Below, one piece after another: positions 34,336 to 42,437 of a stretch of DNA of 64,000 nt; the stretch's first letter is position 1; the number at the start of each line of letters is the position of its first letter. Source of the DNA: Prevotella sp. UBA2754 (GTDB taxonomy: Bacteria; Bacteroidota; Bacteroidia; Bacteroidales; Bacteroidaceae). The stretch lies in assembly GCA_002353295.1 (NCBI GenBank), contig DEJG01000008.1, positions 62,001 to 126,000 on the forward strand. The letters run 5' to 3'. A program made the translations under genes and the position numbers. The notes beneath the pieces are model-generated. The model ran no database searches and had not been told where the DNA came from. It worked only from the letters and a program-made list of their open reading frames with translations.

Positions 34336-35589
34336 ATGAATTTGAAAGTACGATTAGCAGTGATGAACTTCCTACAGTTCGCTGTATGGGGAACTTATCT
34401 CACTTGCATGGGTATCTATTTCAGCAAGGTTGGGCTGGGTAGTCATATCGGTGCTTTCTATGCAATGCAGGGCTTTGTGTCTATTTTCATGCCACCTGTC
34501 ATGGGATTCATTGCCGACCGTTGGATTCCTGCCCAACGGCTATACGGTTACTGCCACTTGTTGGCTGGTATGTTCATGTTATTATTAGGTTGGTATGGCC
34601 TCCTGTATGGTGAGCAGGTAGAGTTCCCCATTCTCTTTGGATGCTATACGCTGAGCATAGCTTTTTATATGCCCACACTGGCGCTATCGTACTCTTCTGC
34701 CTATAGTGCCTTGGCTAAGGCAGGAATGGATACAGTCGGGAATTTCCCTACTATTCGCATGTTTGGAACTATCGGATTCATTGTTACAATGTGGGTTGTT
34801 GATATACTGGATTACGAACAGAATCAGAATCAGTTCCTGCTGAGCGGATTATTAAGCATCATCCTGTTTGCTTATTCCTTTTTGCTACCAGACTGTCCTG
34901 TCAATAAGTCGAATAGAAAGTCGATATCGAACATCTTTGGCCTACAGGCTTTCTCGTTGTTTAAGAATCATATGACGGCTATCTTCTTCGTCTTCTCCGT
35001 ATTCCTCGGTGTATGTATGCAAATAACCAATGGCTTTGCCACACCGTTCATCAACCACTTCCAGTCAATACCAGAATACGCTGATTCCTTTGGCGTGAAA
35101 TATCCTGTCGTATTGTATTCTATATCACAAATCAGTGAAACTTGCTGTATTTTGCTGATACCATTCTTCATGCGTCGTTATGGCATTAAGAATGTTATGC
35201 TGATAGCAATGCTTGCATGGGTGCTACGCTTCGCCTTGTTGGGAGTAGGTAATCCGGGAAGTGGTATTTGGCTATTTGTCTTGTCAATGCTGATATATGG
35301 AGTTGCTTTCGACTTCTTCAACATCAGTGGCTCTCTCTTTGTCAACAACTCTGCACCAGCGCATCTACGTTCGAGTGCTCAGGGCTTGTTTATGCTGATG
35401 ACTAACGGTCTAGGAGCAACATTTGGATCTTTGGCAGCTCAAGGTCTGGTGAATAGTTATACGTCTGCAGATGGATATATCGAATGGTCTACATGCTGGT
35501 ACCTTTTTGCAACCTATGCCCTTGTGCTAGCTATCGTCTTTGCGCTGATATTCCGTCCGAAAAAGAAAGAAGAAGAAGTAACGATATAA
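34336..35589 (+). CDS. Nucleoside permease, NupG/MFS type
   Basis: A 417-residue inner-membrane carrier with 12 hydrophobic segments. It matches the nucleoside:H+ symporter family (opening LKVRLAVMNFLQFAVWGTYL; FIADRWIPAQRLYGYCHLLA; LSYSSAYSALAKAGMDTVGN; VRMFGT-like IRMFGTIGFI). NNSAPAHLRSSAQGLFMLMT near residue 335 is a further landmark. Likely role: uptake of nucleosides for salvage. It starts 12 bases after the small overlapping gene and ends three bases before rsmE. Confidence 0.9.
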   Translation: MNLKVRLAVMNFLQFAVWGTYLTCMGIYFSKVGLGSHIGAFYAMQGFVSIFMPPVMGFIADRWIPAQRLYGYCHLLAGMFMLLLGWYGLLYGEQVEFPILFGCYTLSIAFYMPTLALSYSSAYSALAKAGMDTVGNFPTIRMFGTIGFIVTMWVVDILDYEQNQNQFLLSGLLSIILFAYSFLLPDCPVNKSNRKSISNIFGLQAFSLFKNHMTAIFFVFSVFLGVCMQITNGFATPFINHFQSIPEYADSFGVKYPVVLYSISQISETCCILLIPFFMRRYGIKNVMLIAMLAWVLRFALLGVGNPGSGIWLFVLSMLIYGVAFDFFNISGSLFVNNSAPAHLRSSAQGLFMLMTNGLGATFGSLAAQGLVNSYTSADGYIEWSTCWYLFATYALVLAIVFALIFRPKKKEEEVTI

Positions 35590-35592
35590 GAG

Positions 35593-36315
35593 ATGAAAGA
35601 AACGAGATATTTCTATGTGCCTGAAGCAGCTTCTGTTCGTGAATTGCCTGCTGACGAAACCTCACACGCAGTGAGGGTACTCCGGCTGGCGGTCGGTGAC
35701 GACATGATGCTGATGGACGGTGCCGGATGTTTCTATAGGGCTACTGTCACGATGGCATCCAATCACCATTGCATGTATGAAATACAGGAAACGCTGCCAC
35801 AGGCTAAAACATGGCTAGGGCGTATCCATCTGGCAATAGCTCCTACGAAGCTAATTGAACGTATGGAGTGGATGATAGAAAAAGCTGTGGAGATTGGCGT
35901 CGACGAGATATCGTTTCTCAACTGCCGTTTTTCTGAGCGTCAGGTCGTGAAGATACCACGATTGGAGAAAATAGTTGTCTCAGCTATGAAACAAAGCAGG
36001 AAAGCTTGGAAGACGTCACTTCACGATATGCATTCGTTCAATGATTTTATATCTGCCGACAGACAAGGAGGAAAATTTATTGCACATTGTTACGAAGAGA
36101 TTCCTCGCGATGGACTGTTCGAACTTTTGAAGCAACAACCTGTTACTGGCGACGTCACGATACTCATCGGACCAGAGGGCGACTTCTCAATCGAAGAAGT
36201 GCGTGAGGCTGTCAGTCGCGGCTGGCAATCAGTACACTTGGGCACCAGCAGGTTACGCACAGAGACGGCAGGCCTCTCAGCTGTCATGATGGCACAATTG
36301 AATAAACAATTATAA
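35593..36315 (+). CDS. rsmE: 16S rRNA uridine-1498 N3-methyltransferase
   Basis: A 240-residue SPOUT methyltransferase. An N-terminal PUA-like domain (residues 1-70, ADETSHAVRVLRLAVGDDMM) is followed by the knotted SAM domain. Its signature motifs are IGPEGDFSIEEVREAVSRGW and LGTSRLRTETAGLSAVMMAQ. The catalytic domain also shows KLIERMEWMIEKAVEIGVDE. It starts three bases after the permease and ten bases before the ABC ATPase. Confidence 0.95.
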   Translation: MKETRYFYVPEAASVRELPADETSHAVRVLRLAVGDDMMLMDGAGCFYRATVTMASNHHCMYEIQETLPQAKTWLGRIHLAIAPTKLIERMEWMIEKAVEIGVDEISFLNCRFSERQVVKIPRLEKIVVSAMKQSRKAWKTSLHDMHSFNDFISADRQGGKFIAHCYEEIPRDGLFELLKQQPVTGDVTILIGPEGDFSIEEVREAVSRGWQSVHLGTSRLRTETAGLSAVMMAQLNKQL

Positions 36316-36325
36316 TCTATATTAT

Positions 36326-36970
36326 ATGCAACAGATTACACTTCATCAGGTTATGCCACAAGTCTTTGCTCTACGCCAAGACTTGGTTTCTGATGTATGG
36401 AATTCGGACGTGCGTTTTGCGAAAGGCAACACCTATCTCATCGAAGCCGACAGCGGGATGGGGAAGAGTACGTTCTGCAGTTATCTGTTGGGCTATCGTC
36501 ACGACTATAGCGGAACCATTCGTTTTGATGATGACGACATCCGTCAATATCAGGTAGTGAAATGGGTGGATATCCGCCAACGCCACATCAGCATGCTCTT
36601 TCAGGAGATGCGACTATTCCCAGAACTGACGGCATGGGAAAATGTAATGATTAAGAACCAGCTGACTCACCATATTACTGACATAGACATTGAAAAGTGT
36701 TTTTCGGTATTGGGAATTGCCGATAAAAAGAATACGAAGGCAGGTTTGCTCTCACAAGGACAGCAACAGCGCGTAGCCTTTATACGGACACTGGTTCAAC
36801 CTTTTGACTTCCTGGTCATCGACGAACCCATCTCCCACCTTGACGACCGTAACGCTCTTCTGATGGCTAATATGATACAACAAGTGAAGCATCAGACCGA
36901 GTGTGGCATCATAGCCACCAGTATAGGTAAACAATTGCCTTTAGAATATGATATAACATTGAAATTATAA
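36326..36970 (+). CDS. ABC transporter ATP-binding protein, orphan
   Basis: A 214-residue ABC ATPase. Walker A reads ADSGMGKSTF near residue 45, the Q-loop is in SMLFQEMRLFPELTAWEN, the signature is LLSQGQQQRVAFIRT, and Walker B is FDFLVIDEPISHLDDRN. The signature SQGQQ is a variant of LSGGQ. No permease or solute-binding gene lies nearby, so the partner is elsewhere. It could serve an unlinked DUF5687-type permease. It is ten bases after rsmE. Confidence 0.88.
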   Translation: MQQITLHQVMPQVFALRQDLVSDVWNSDVRFAKGNTYLIEADSGMGKSTFCSYLLGYRHDYSGTIRFDDDDIRQYQVVKWVDIRQRHISMLFQEMRLFPELTAWENVMIKNQLTHHITDIDIEKCFSVLGIADKKNTKAGLLSQGQQQRVAFIRTLVQPFDFLVIDEPISHLDDRNALLMANMIQQVKHQTECGIIATSIGKQLPLEYDITLKL

Positions 36971-36986
36971 TAGAAAACTAAACAAT

Positions 36987-38294
36987 ATGAACAACAAGTA
37001 TTGGCAACCAGAATTAGAGACAATGCCACGCAAAGAACTAGAAGCTTTGCAAGTGAAAAAACTTCGTCAGTCGATAGAAGTAGCCCTAAAATCTCCCTTT
37101 TATAAGAAACGTCTGGGCGATCTCGGTATTACCCCTGATAGTATTCAGTCTGTTGCGGACATCCGTAAGATTCCCTTTACTACCAAACAGGATTTGCGGG
37201 ATAACTATCCTTTCGGTTTGGTTGGCGGCGATATGAAGGACGCCATCCGTATTCATTCTACGAGTGGTACTACGGGGCATCCAACAGTTGTCACTTATTC
37301 TCGTCATGATATTGACTCATGGGCAAACATGATAGCTCGCGACATGTATATGGTGGGTTGCCGTGATACGGATGTTTTCCAGAACTCCAGCGGTTATGGT
37401 ATGTTTACCGGAGGATTAGGTTTCCAGTATGGAGCTGAAAAACTGGGTGCAACCACAGTACCCGCTGCTGCTGGTAACTCTAAGCGCCAAATCATGTTTA
37501 TCAAGGATTTCGGTACTACTTGTCTGCACGCTATTCCTTCATACGCCATTCGTCTGGCTGAGGTATTCCAAGAGGAAGGTGTTGACCCACGTTCTACCAA
37601 ACTGCGTACACTTTTCATTGGAGCCGAACCACATACCGAAGAGCAGCGTCGACGTATTGAACGTCTGTTGGATGTCAAAGCTTACAACTCTTTCGGAATG
37701 ACAGAAATGAACGGTCCTGGTGTAGCCTTCGAGTGTTTGGAACAGAATGGTATGCACCTGTGGGAAGATAACTATATATTAGAAATTGTCGATCCCGACA
37801 CATTGGAGCCTGTGCCCGACGGCGAGATTGGCGAGATGATTCTGACAACGCTCGACCGTACCATGATGCCTATCTTGCGATACCGCACTCGTGACCTGAC
37901 GCGCATCATTCCTGGCGAATGTCCCTGCGGACGTACGCATCGACGTATTGACCGTATCAAGGGGCGTACTGATGATATGTTTATCATTAAAGGTGTCAAC
38001 GTATTTCCTATGCAAGTTGAGAAGATTCTGGTACAGTACCCAGGCTTGGGCAGCAACTATCTCATCACCCTTGATACCGAGGACGATAATGACATCATGA
38101 CCGTAGAAGTAGAACTTGACGGACTGAATACAGATGTTTATCCCGAACTACAGAAAATGACGCGAGATATCCAGCGTGCTCTGAAAGACGAGATACTGTT
38201 GACTCCTCGTGTAAAACTGGTGAAGAAGGGCTCACTGCCTCAAAGCGAAGGTAAGGCCGTTCGCGTGAAAGATTTACGTCCTGGTCGCGGATAA
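36987..38294 (+). CDS. paaK: Phenylacetate-CoA ligase
   Basis: A 435-residue adenylate-forming enzyme joining phenylacetate, or a related aryl acid, to CoA. Seen: the phosphate-binding motif SGTTGHPTVVTYS near residue 92, a YNSFGMTEMNGPGV region, and the hinge and C-terminal MRYRTRDLT-like run (LRYRTRDLTRIIPGECPCG). GRTDDMFIIKGVNVFPMQVE follows. No phenylacetyl-CoA oxygenase genes are seen, as expected for an anaerobe. Its job may be reductive amino-acid synthesis from arylacetates or release from aromatic-amino-acid breakdown. Substrate is inferred. Confidence 0.93.
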   Translation: MNNKYWQPELETMPRKELEALQVKKLRQSIEVALKSPFYKKRLGDLGITPDSIQSVADIRKIPFTTKQDLRDNYPFGLVGGDMKDAIRIHSTSGTTGHPTVVTYSRHDIDSWANMIARDMYMVGCRDTDVFQNSSGYGMFTGGLGFQYGAEKLGATTVPAAAGNSKRQIMFIKDFGTTCLHAIPSYAIRLAEVFQEEGVDPRSTKLRTLFIGAEPHTEEQRRRIERLLDVKAYNSFGMTEMNGPGVAFECLEQNGMHLWEDNYILEIVDPDTLEPVPDGEIGEMILTTLDRTMMPILRYRTRDLTRIIPGECPCGRTHRRIDRIKGRTDDMFIIKGVNVFPMQVEKILVQYPGLGSNYLITLDTEDDNDIMTVEVELDGLNTDVYPELQKMTRDIQRALKDEILLTPRVKLVKKGSLPQSEGKAVRVKDLRPGRG

Positions 38295-38311
38295 TATATA
38301 ATAATGTGTAT

Positions 38312-38881
38312 ATGAGTAAACGAATAGTGATATGCATTTTCTTATCTTCGCTGTTGCTCCATTTGGAAGCACAGCCGAAGATGAGAGAAGTGTTCTTACA
38401 GATGCCCGATAGCTTAATGCCATATTTGACAGAGAATAACCGTCTTGATTTCATTGACTTTATCGATTCCAACATGAAAGCTGGAGTGATGAACAGTTTA
38501 GGCGGTAAGAGCGAAATGTTGGCATTAACTGATGACCATCTGCTGCTGAAGGTCAGTCATTCGATGAATGTATTGATGCGATTAATGCCAGTTCAAGAAA
38601 TGGTCGACAGCTGCAACCGCGTGGTATGCATGATTACCACGTATGGCAACGATATCATCGAGAGCAAAATCGACATTTATTCTGTCAAATGGCGCCCTCT
38701 GGAAGCGACTAAGTATTTGGACCTACCTCGCGAAGCATATCAGGCTTCTTTGGCCGACGATGACCCTTTGTGTTTTGTATTCAAGAGCGTTGGTGATCTG
38801 ACAGTTTTAACCAATGTAGCAGAAGGAGATATGCCAAAGGATGTTTCAAATTGGTTAAGAAAAGTATACTGGAAACAATAA
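38312..38881 (+). CDS. DUF3256 family exported protein
   Basis: A 189-residue protein with a signal peptide (IVICIFLSSLLLHLEAQ) and a compact alpha/beta body (MREVFLQMPDSLMPYLTENN, IDFIDSNMKAGVMNSLGGKS, PVQEMVDSCNRVVCMITTYG). Family matching is by memory of Bacteroidales DUF3256. A GTG at 38306 is an alternative start two codons earlier. It ends the long ileS-led run. Function is unknown. Confidence 0.82.
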   Translation: MSKRIVICIFLSSLLLHLEAQPKMREVFLQMPDSLMPYLTENNRLDFIDFIDSNMKAGVMNSLGGKSEMLALTDDHLLLKVSHSMNVLMRLMPVQEMVDSCNRVVCMITTYGNDIIESKIDIYSVKWRPLEATKYLDLPREAYQASLADDDPLCFVFKSVGDLTVLTNVAEGDMPKDVSNWLRKVYWKQ

Positions 38882-38926
38882 ATAGTAAAAATACGTTAAT
38901 TTATGTATTAGATATTATAACAAAAC

Positions 38927-38957
38927 TTGCGAATAAAGGATAGATTTCCTATCTTTG
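38927..38957 (+). promoter_or_regulatory. Promoter of a short transcript
   Basis: TTG at 38927-38929 (in a CTTG), a 20-base spacer, and TATCTTTG at 38950-38957. It points at a hairpin 40 bases downstream, not at a gene. Confidence 0.65.
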
Positions 38958-38962
38958 CAAAG

Positions 38963-39032
38963 TGTTTTTCATGGTATTAGATTATTAAGGTTAATGGAAG
39001 ATTGATTGTCGTGAGACAATCATTCTTTTTTT
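38963..39032 (+). ncRNA. Candidate small RNA of about 70 nt
   Basis: A promoter at 38927-38957 is followed 45 bases later by an intrinsic terminator on the same strand, with no room for a normal gene. The expected start is near 38963 and the end near 39032. Inside is a five-codon ATG reading frame at 38971 (MVLDY then stop). It lies between the plus-strand DUF3256 gene and the minus-strand ispE stop. No known RNA family was assigned from memory. If the start is right, the RNA is 65-75 nt and ends in a GTGA-looped stem. Confidence 0.6.
38998..39032 (+). terminator. Intrinsic terminator of the small transcript
   Basis: The upper stem 39003-39010 pairs perfectly with 39015-39022 around a GTGA tetraloop. 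A lower stem 38998-39001 pairs with 39024-39027 across one mismatch. A run of seven T follows at 39026-39032. Confidence 0.8.
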
Positions 39033-39036
39033 GTTT

Positions 39037-39867
39037 TTATAGTTTGAGGCACGAAGTAAACATCCCGTCAAATTGCGCTTTTAAATCAATTGCTTGGTGG
39101 AATAATCCAAACAACGCACTTCCGCTTCCACTCATAGCCGCATAGACAGCCCCCAACTCGTACAATTTCTCCTTGATATCAGCCAGTTCAGGATGCAAAG
39201 CAAAAACACTCGCTTCGAAATCGTTTACTAATTCTTCCTTCCATGTATCCAATGGTTGCATCACGATGTCACGACAACATTTGTCAGGCATATGCGGAGT
39301 GATACGTGAAAAAGCCTCTTTCGTGGGCACCGGTATATCAGGACGAACCACACCCATATACCATCCAGAGAGATTGACATCGATGGGTGACAGTTTTTCG
39401 CCAATTCCCTCAGCATAAGCAGGACGATTGATAACGAAGAAAGGACAATCGGCTCCCAAGCGGGCAGCATATTCGATCAGTTGTTGCTCGGTAAGGTTTA
39501 AACGGAATTTGTCGTTCAATAAAAGGAGCATAGCCGAGGCATCACTCGAACCGCCACCCATACCCGCCTGCGTGGGTATTCCTTTATACAGATGAGCATG
39601 CAAACGCGGCATCGTAGGGAAATCTTGCTTTAAAAGCTGATAGGCTCTCACCACAAGATTACGCTGTTCGTCTCCTTCCACATGAATGTTCGTAACTTTG
39701 ATATCGCAGTCAACAGATGAAGGAAAGTCTTCATCCATTTGAAAAACTTCCAGCGCATCCTTGATTCCTACGGGATAGAACACAGTTTGCAGATTATGAT
39801 AGCCATCTGGACGACGTTCTACTACGTTCAATCCGAGGTTTACTTTGGCAATAGGGAAAATCATCAT
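39037..39867 (-). CDS. ispE: 4-diphosphocytidyl-2-C-methyl-D-erythritol kinase
   Basis: A 276-residue GHMP kinase of the non-mevalonate isoprenoid pathway; it phosphorylates CDP-methylerythritol on O-2. The start is 39867 (MMIFPIAKVNLGLNVVERRP), four bases after the helicase stop. An in-frame ATG at 39918 would overlap the helicase. Motifs: AKVNLGLNVVERRPDGYH; the ATP-binding IPTQAGMGGGSSDASAML; and a late MSGSGSALFGLF. The length is usual. The pairing with a Pif1-like helicase is probably incidental. Confidence 0.95.
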   Translation of the reverse strand: MMIFPIAKVNLGLNVVERRPDGYHNLQTVFYPVGIKDALEVFQMDEDFPSSVDCDIKVTNIHVEGDEQRNLVVRAYQLLKQDFPTMPRLHAHLYKGIPTQAGMGGGSSDASAMLLLLNDKFRLNLTEQQLIEYAARLGADCPFFVINRPAYAEGIGEKLSPIDVNLSGWYMGVVRPDIPVPTKEAFSRITPHMPDKCCRDIVMQPLDTWKEELVNDFEASVFALHPELADIKEKLYELGAVYAAMSGSGSALFGLFHQAIDLKAQFDGMFTSCLKL

Positions 39868-39871
39868 ATAT

Positions 39872-41611
39872 CTATTTTTTTTGTAGTTTCTTGATTCTGC
39901 GCTTTGCTTCCATTGCATCAGGATAAAGTTCTATAGCCTTCTCGTAATTGCGGATAGCTGCTTCGGGCATGTGCTCACGCTCACACTCCTTACCCATCAA
40001 CACATATTCGGTTGCCAACCGCTTCAGTGTTTCTTCTTTCTGAAGAATTAATTGCTGTAGGTCATCGCATTGCTGCTGCAATTTGTTAATAATTCCCAGC
40101 TTGCGACGAATCAGCCGTTTAGCAGCAGGCTTTTCTATATCGTATCTGCTATGTATTGCCAAGAAGAAATTTTGTAGGAATGTATCGAAATCCCGTCGGT
40201 CGAAGGCTTCCATTGCATCATGATATTCCTTATCGGCTTTACTTTCGTAAATAGCTTTCTGTATCAGTTGCCCATTATTATATCGCTGAGCAAAAGCTAC
40301 GACCTCAGCTCTAACAAAGATGTCACTCTTATGGATAGGAGCTTCCAGGGATATACCTTCCAGCGACGTACAGCGGCTCAGTGCTACATACGTTTGTCCT
40401 CCAGCAAATGCACCACCGCCTGAGAAATCAATTTTCACCTGTCGGAAGGTCAGTCCCTGACTCTTGTGAACGGTAATAGCCCAAGCCAGTCGTAGTGGGA
40501 ACTGTACAAAGGCGCCCAGTTGCTCTTCTTCGATTTTCTGTTCTTTCTCGTTGAAGGTGTAGCGCATATTTTCCCAAACCTCGCGTTCTACGTCGTGTTC
40601 ATGTCCGTCTTCATCTACCACCGTGATAATACCCTCTTCTTCGTCGATGTATATCACCACTCCTATTGTACCGTTCACCCATCGCTTTTCCTTGTCGTTG
40701 CGCACGAAAATGACTTGAGCACCAGGCTTTATTTCCAATTCAATAGGAGCGGGTAGGGACGACTCCGGGAATTCACCTGTAATCCTGCCTTTGAAGATAG
40801 TGGGGCTACTTTCCAGTTCCGCGAGATGCTGTTCGTTGATATAGTCAACAGTGTCGCGTCTTGTTGCAAGTGTTATTTCAAAACTTCTTCCGTTCGACTG
40901 AATTTCCTGGTTTACGCGGGCATTGATGGCTTGTAAATCGCTGTCGGTAGCTTGGTTTTGGCGGATGCGATCGAGCAAACCAATAAACTGCGAATCACTC
41001 TGCCGATACACTTTACGGAGTTCAATACTTACCAGTTGCATCTCCTGCCATACTTTAGCTGCAAAAAAATAAGCAGAAGAGTAAAAAGGTTGCATGAGTC
41101 GCCATTCATCTTCTTTGATAACGGGTTCCAACTGAAAGATGTCGCCCACCAGAAGCAACTGCTTCCCGCCAAAAGGTTCGCGCATATTGCGACAGTAGAT
41201 GCGCAATACCTTATCAATAAAATCAATGATGTCAGCACGAACCATCGAGATTTCATCGATAATGATGAGTTCCAGTTCACGCAGCAGTTTGGTGGTGTCA
41301 CCATTATATTTCAGTGTCTTACGGATGTTGCGTATGTTATATCGAGAGTCGTTAGGCAACAACGGATGAAAAGGTAGTTTGAAGAACGAGTGAAGTGTCT
41401 GTCCACCAGCATTGATGGCTGCAATTCCCGTTGGCGCCAGAATGACATATTTCTTCTTGGTCGTTGCAGCTATATGGCGCAAGAAAGTAGACTTACCCGT
41501 TCCTGCTTTACCCGTCAGGAAGAGTGAGCGTCGTGTGTACTGAATAATCTGCAGGGCTTGCTGCCATTCACGATTGTCCGTATCCAATGTCTGTACTTCA
41601 AGTTTTGCCAT
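39872..41611 (-). CDS. Pif1-like DNA helicase with C-terminal helical repeats
   Basis: A 579-residue superfamily 1B 5'-3' helicase. Motifs: Walker A LTGKAGTGKSTFLRHI; IAPTGIAAINAGG-like LAPTGIAAINAGGQTLHSFF; II LIIIDEISMVRADIID; III LVGDIFQLEPV; VRQ-like ELRKVYRQSD; IV to VI in TVHKSQGLTFRQVKIDF and YVALSRCTSLEGI. An RNase/SH3-like barrel region lies around 280-345. From about 470 onward there are coiled-coil-like helices (QQCDDLQQLILQKEETLK) ending in a TPR-like repeat (AAIRNYEKAIELYPDAMEAK). Its role may be at G-quadruplexes or stalled forks, as for Pif1. It has its own promoter, divergent from truA. Confidence 0.88.
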   Translation of the reverse strand: MAKLEVQTLDTDNREWQQALQIIQYTRRSLFLTGKAGTGKSTFLRHIAATTKKKYVILAPTGIAAINAGGQTLHSFFKLPFHPLLPNDSRYNIRNIRKTLKYNGDTTKLLRELELIIIDEISMVRADIIDFIDKVLRIYCRNMREPFGGKQLLLVGDIFQLEPVIKEDEWRLMQPFYSSAYFFAAKVWQEMQLVSIELRKVYRQSDSQFIGLLDRIRQNQATDSDLQAINARVNQEIQSNGRSFEITLATRRDTVDYINEQHLAELESSPTIFKGRITGEFPESSLPAPIELEIKPGAQVIFVRNDKEKRWVNGTIGVVIYIDEEEGIITVVDEDGHEHDVEREVWENMRYTFNEKEQKIEEEQLGAFVQFPLRLAWAITVHKSQGLTFRQVKIDFSGGGAFAGGQTYVALSRCTSLEGISLEAPIHKSDIFVRAEVVAFAQRYNNGQLIQKAIYESKADKEYHDAMEAFDRRDFDTFLQNFFLAIHSRYDIEKPAAKRLIRRKLGIINKLQQQCDDLQQLILQKEETLKRLATEYVLMGKECEREHMPEAAIRNYEKAIELYPDAMEAKRRIKKLQKK

Positions 41612-41619
41612 TTCGTCTG

Positions 41620-41650
41620 CGAAGTTACAAAATCCTGCTGAATTGGCAAA
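41620..41650 (-). promoter_or_regulatory. Promoter of the helicase-ispE operon
   Basis: On minus, TTTG (41650-41647), a 19-base spacer, and TAACTTCG (41627-41620), which has one mismatch to TAnnTTTG. The start codon is about nine bases downstream, so the leader is very short. Confidence 0.6.
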
Positions 41651-41689
41651 ATATATTTCACGGAGAATGGTTTATTCAGAAAATATGCG

Positions 41690-41697
41690 TAATTTTG
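41690..41697 (+). promoter_or_regulatory. -7 box of truA
   Basis: TAATTTTG followed by CA, ten bases before the ATG. No clear -33 box. Upstream the sequence shares the gap with the helicase promoter. Confidence 0.55.
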
Positions 41698-41706
41698 CAC
41701 CCGATT

Positions 41707-42435
41707 ATGAGGTACTTTATCTGGTTTAGCTACGACGGAACGAATTATCATGGGTGGCAGTTACAACCCAATGGCAATACTGTTCAGGCAGAACTGCAAC
41801 GAGGCTTATCGTTGTTGCTCCGCGAAAATATCTCAGTCACAGGAGCTGGACGTACAGACACAGGAGTGCACGCCCGGCAAATGGCTGCCCATTTCGATAC
41901 GGAGGTGAGTTTTGATTATGATGAGCTGACCAGGAAAATGAATGGTGTATTGCCCCAAGACATCAGTGTAAACAAAGTGGAAAAGGTCAGTGCCGACATG
42001 CATGCACGATTCTCTGCCGTTTCACGCACCTATCATTATTATATTCATACCAAGAAAAATCCCTTCCTCCGTCATTTTTCACTGGAGATACACTATCAGT
42101 TGGACTTCCTGTTGATGAACGAAGCTGCTCGCATACTTCAGGAATATGACGATTTTGGTGCATTCTGCAAAGCAGGAAGCGACGTGAAGACCACCATCTG
42201 TCACATCACTGAAGCCAAGTGGCATCAGACAGCTGAAGATGCTTGGTATTTCGAGATTACGGCAAACCGTTTTTTGCGTAATATGGTGAGAGCCATAGTA
42301 GGAACATTGATTGAGGTGGGCAGGCATCGCATGTCGCTCGATGAATTCAGAAAAGTTATAGAAGGCGGACGCCGTACACAGGCAGGTGAATCCATGCCTG
42401 CGCTAGCGTTGAGCTTAGAAAAGATTGTATATTGA
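41707..42435 (+). CDS. truA: tRNA pseudouridine-38/39/40 synthase
   Basis: A 242-residue pseudouridine synthase of the anticodon arm. Start 41707 (MRYFIWFSYDGTNYHGWQLQ) is preferred to an in-frame ATG at 41587 that would overlap the helicase. The catalytic aspartate is D51 in GAGRTDTGVHARQ. Other landmarks: LPQDISVNKVEKV and RFLRNMVRAIVGTLIEVG. Usual length. The stop overlaps the start region of the EamA gene. Confidence 0.96.
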   Translation: MRYFIWFSYDGTNYHGWQLQPNGNTVQAELQRGLSLLLRENISVTGAGRTDTGVHARQMAAHFDTEVSFDYDELTRKMNGVLPQDISVNKVEKVSADMHARFSAVSRTYHYYIHTKKNPFLRHFSLEIHYQLDFLLMNEAARILQEYDDFGAFCKAGSDVKTTICHITEAKWHQTAEDAWYFEITANRFLRNMVRAIVGTLIEVGRHRMSLDEFRKVIEGGRRTQAGESMPALALSLEKIVY

Positions 42436-42437
42436 TC

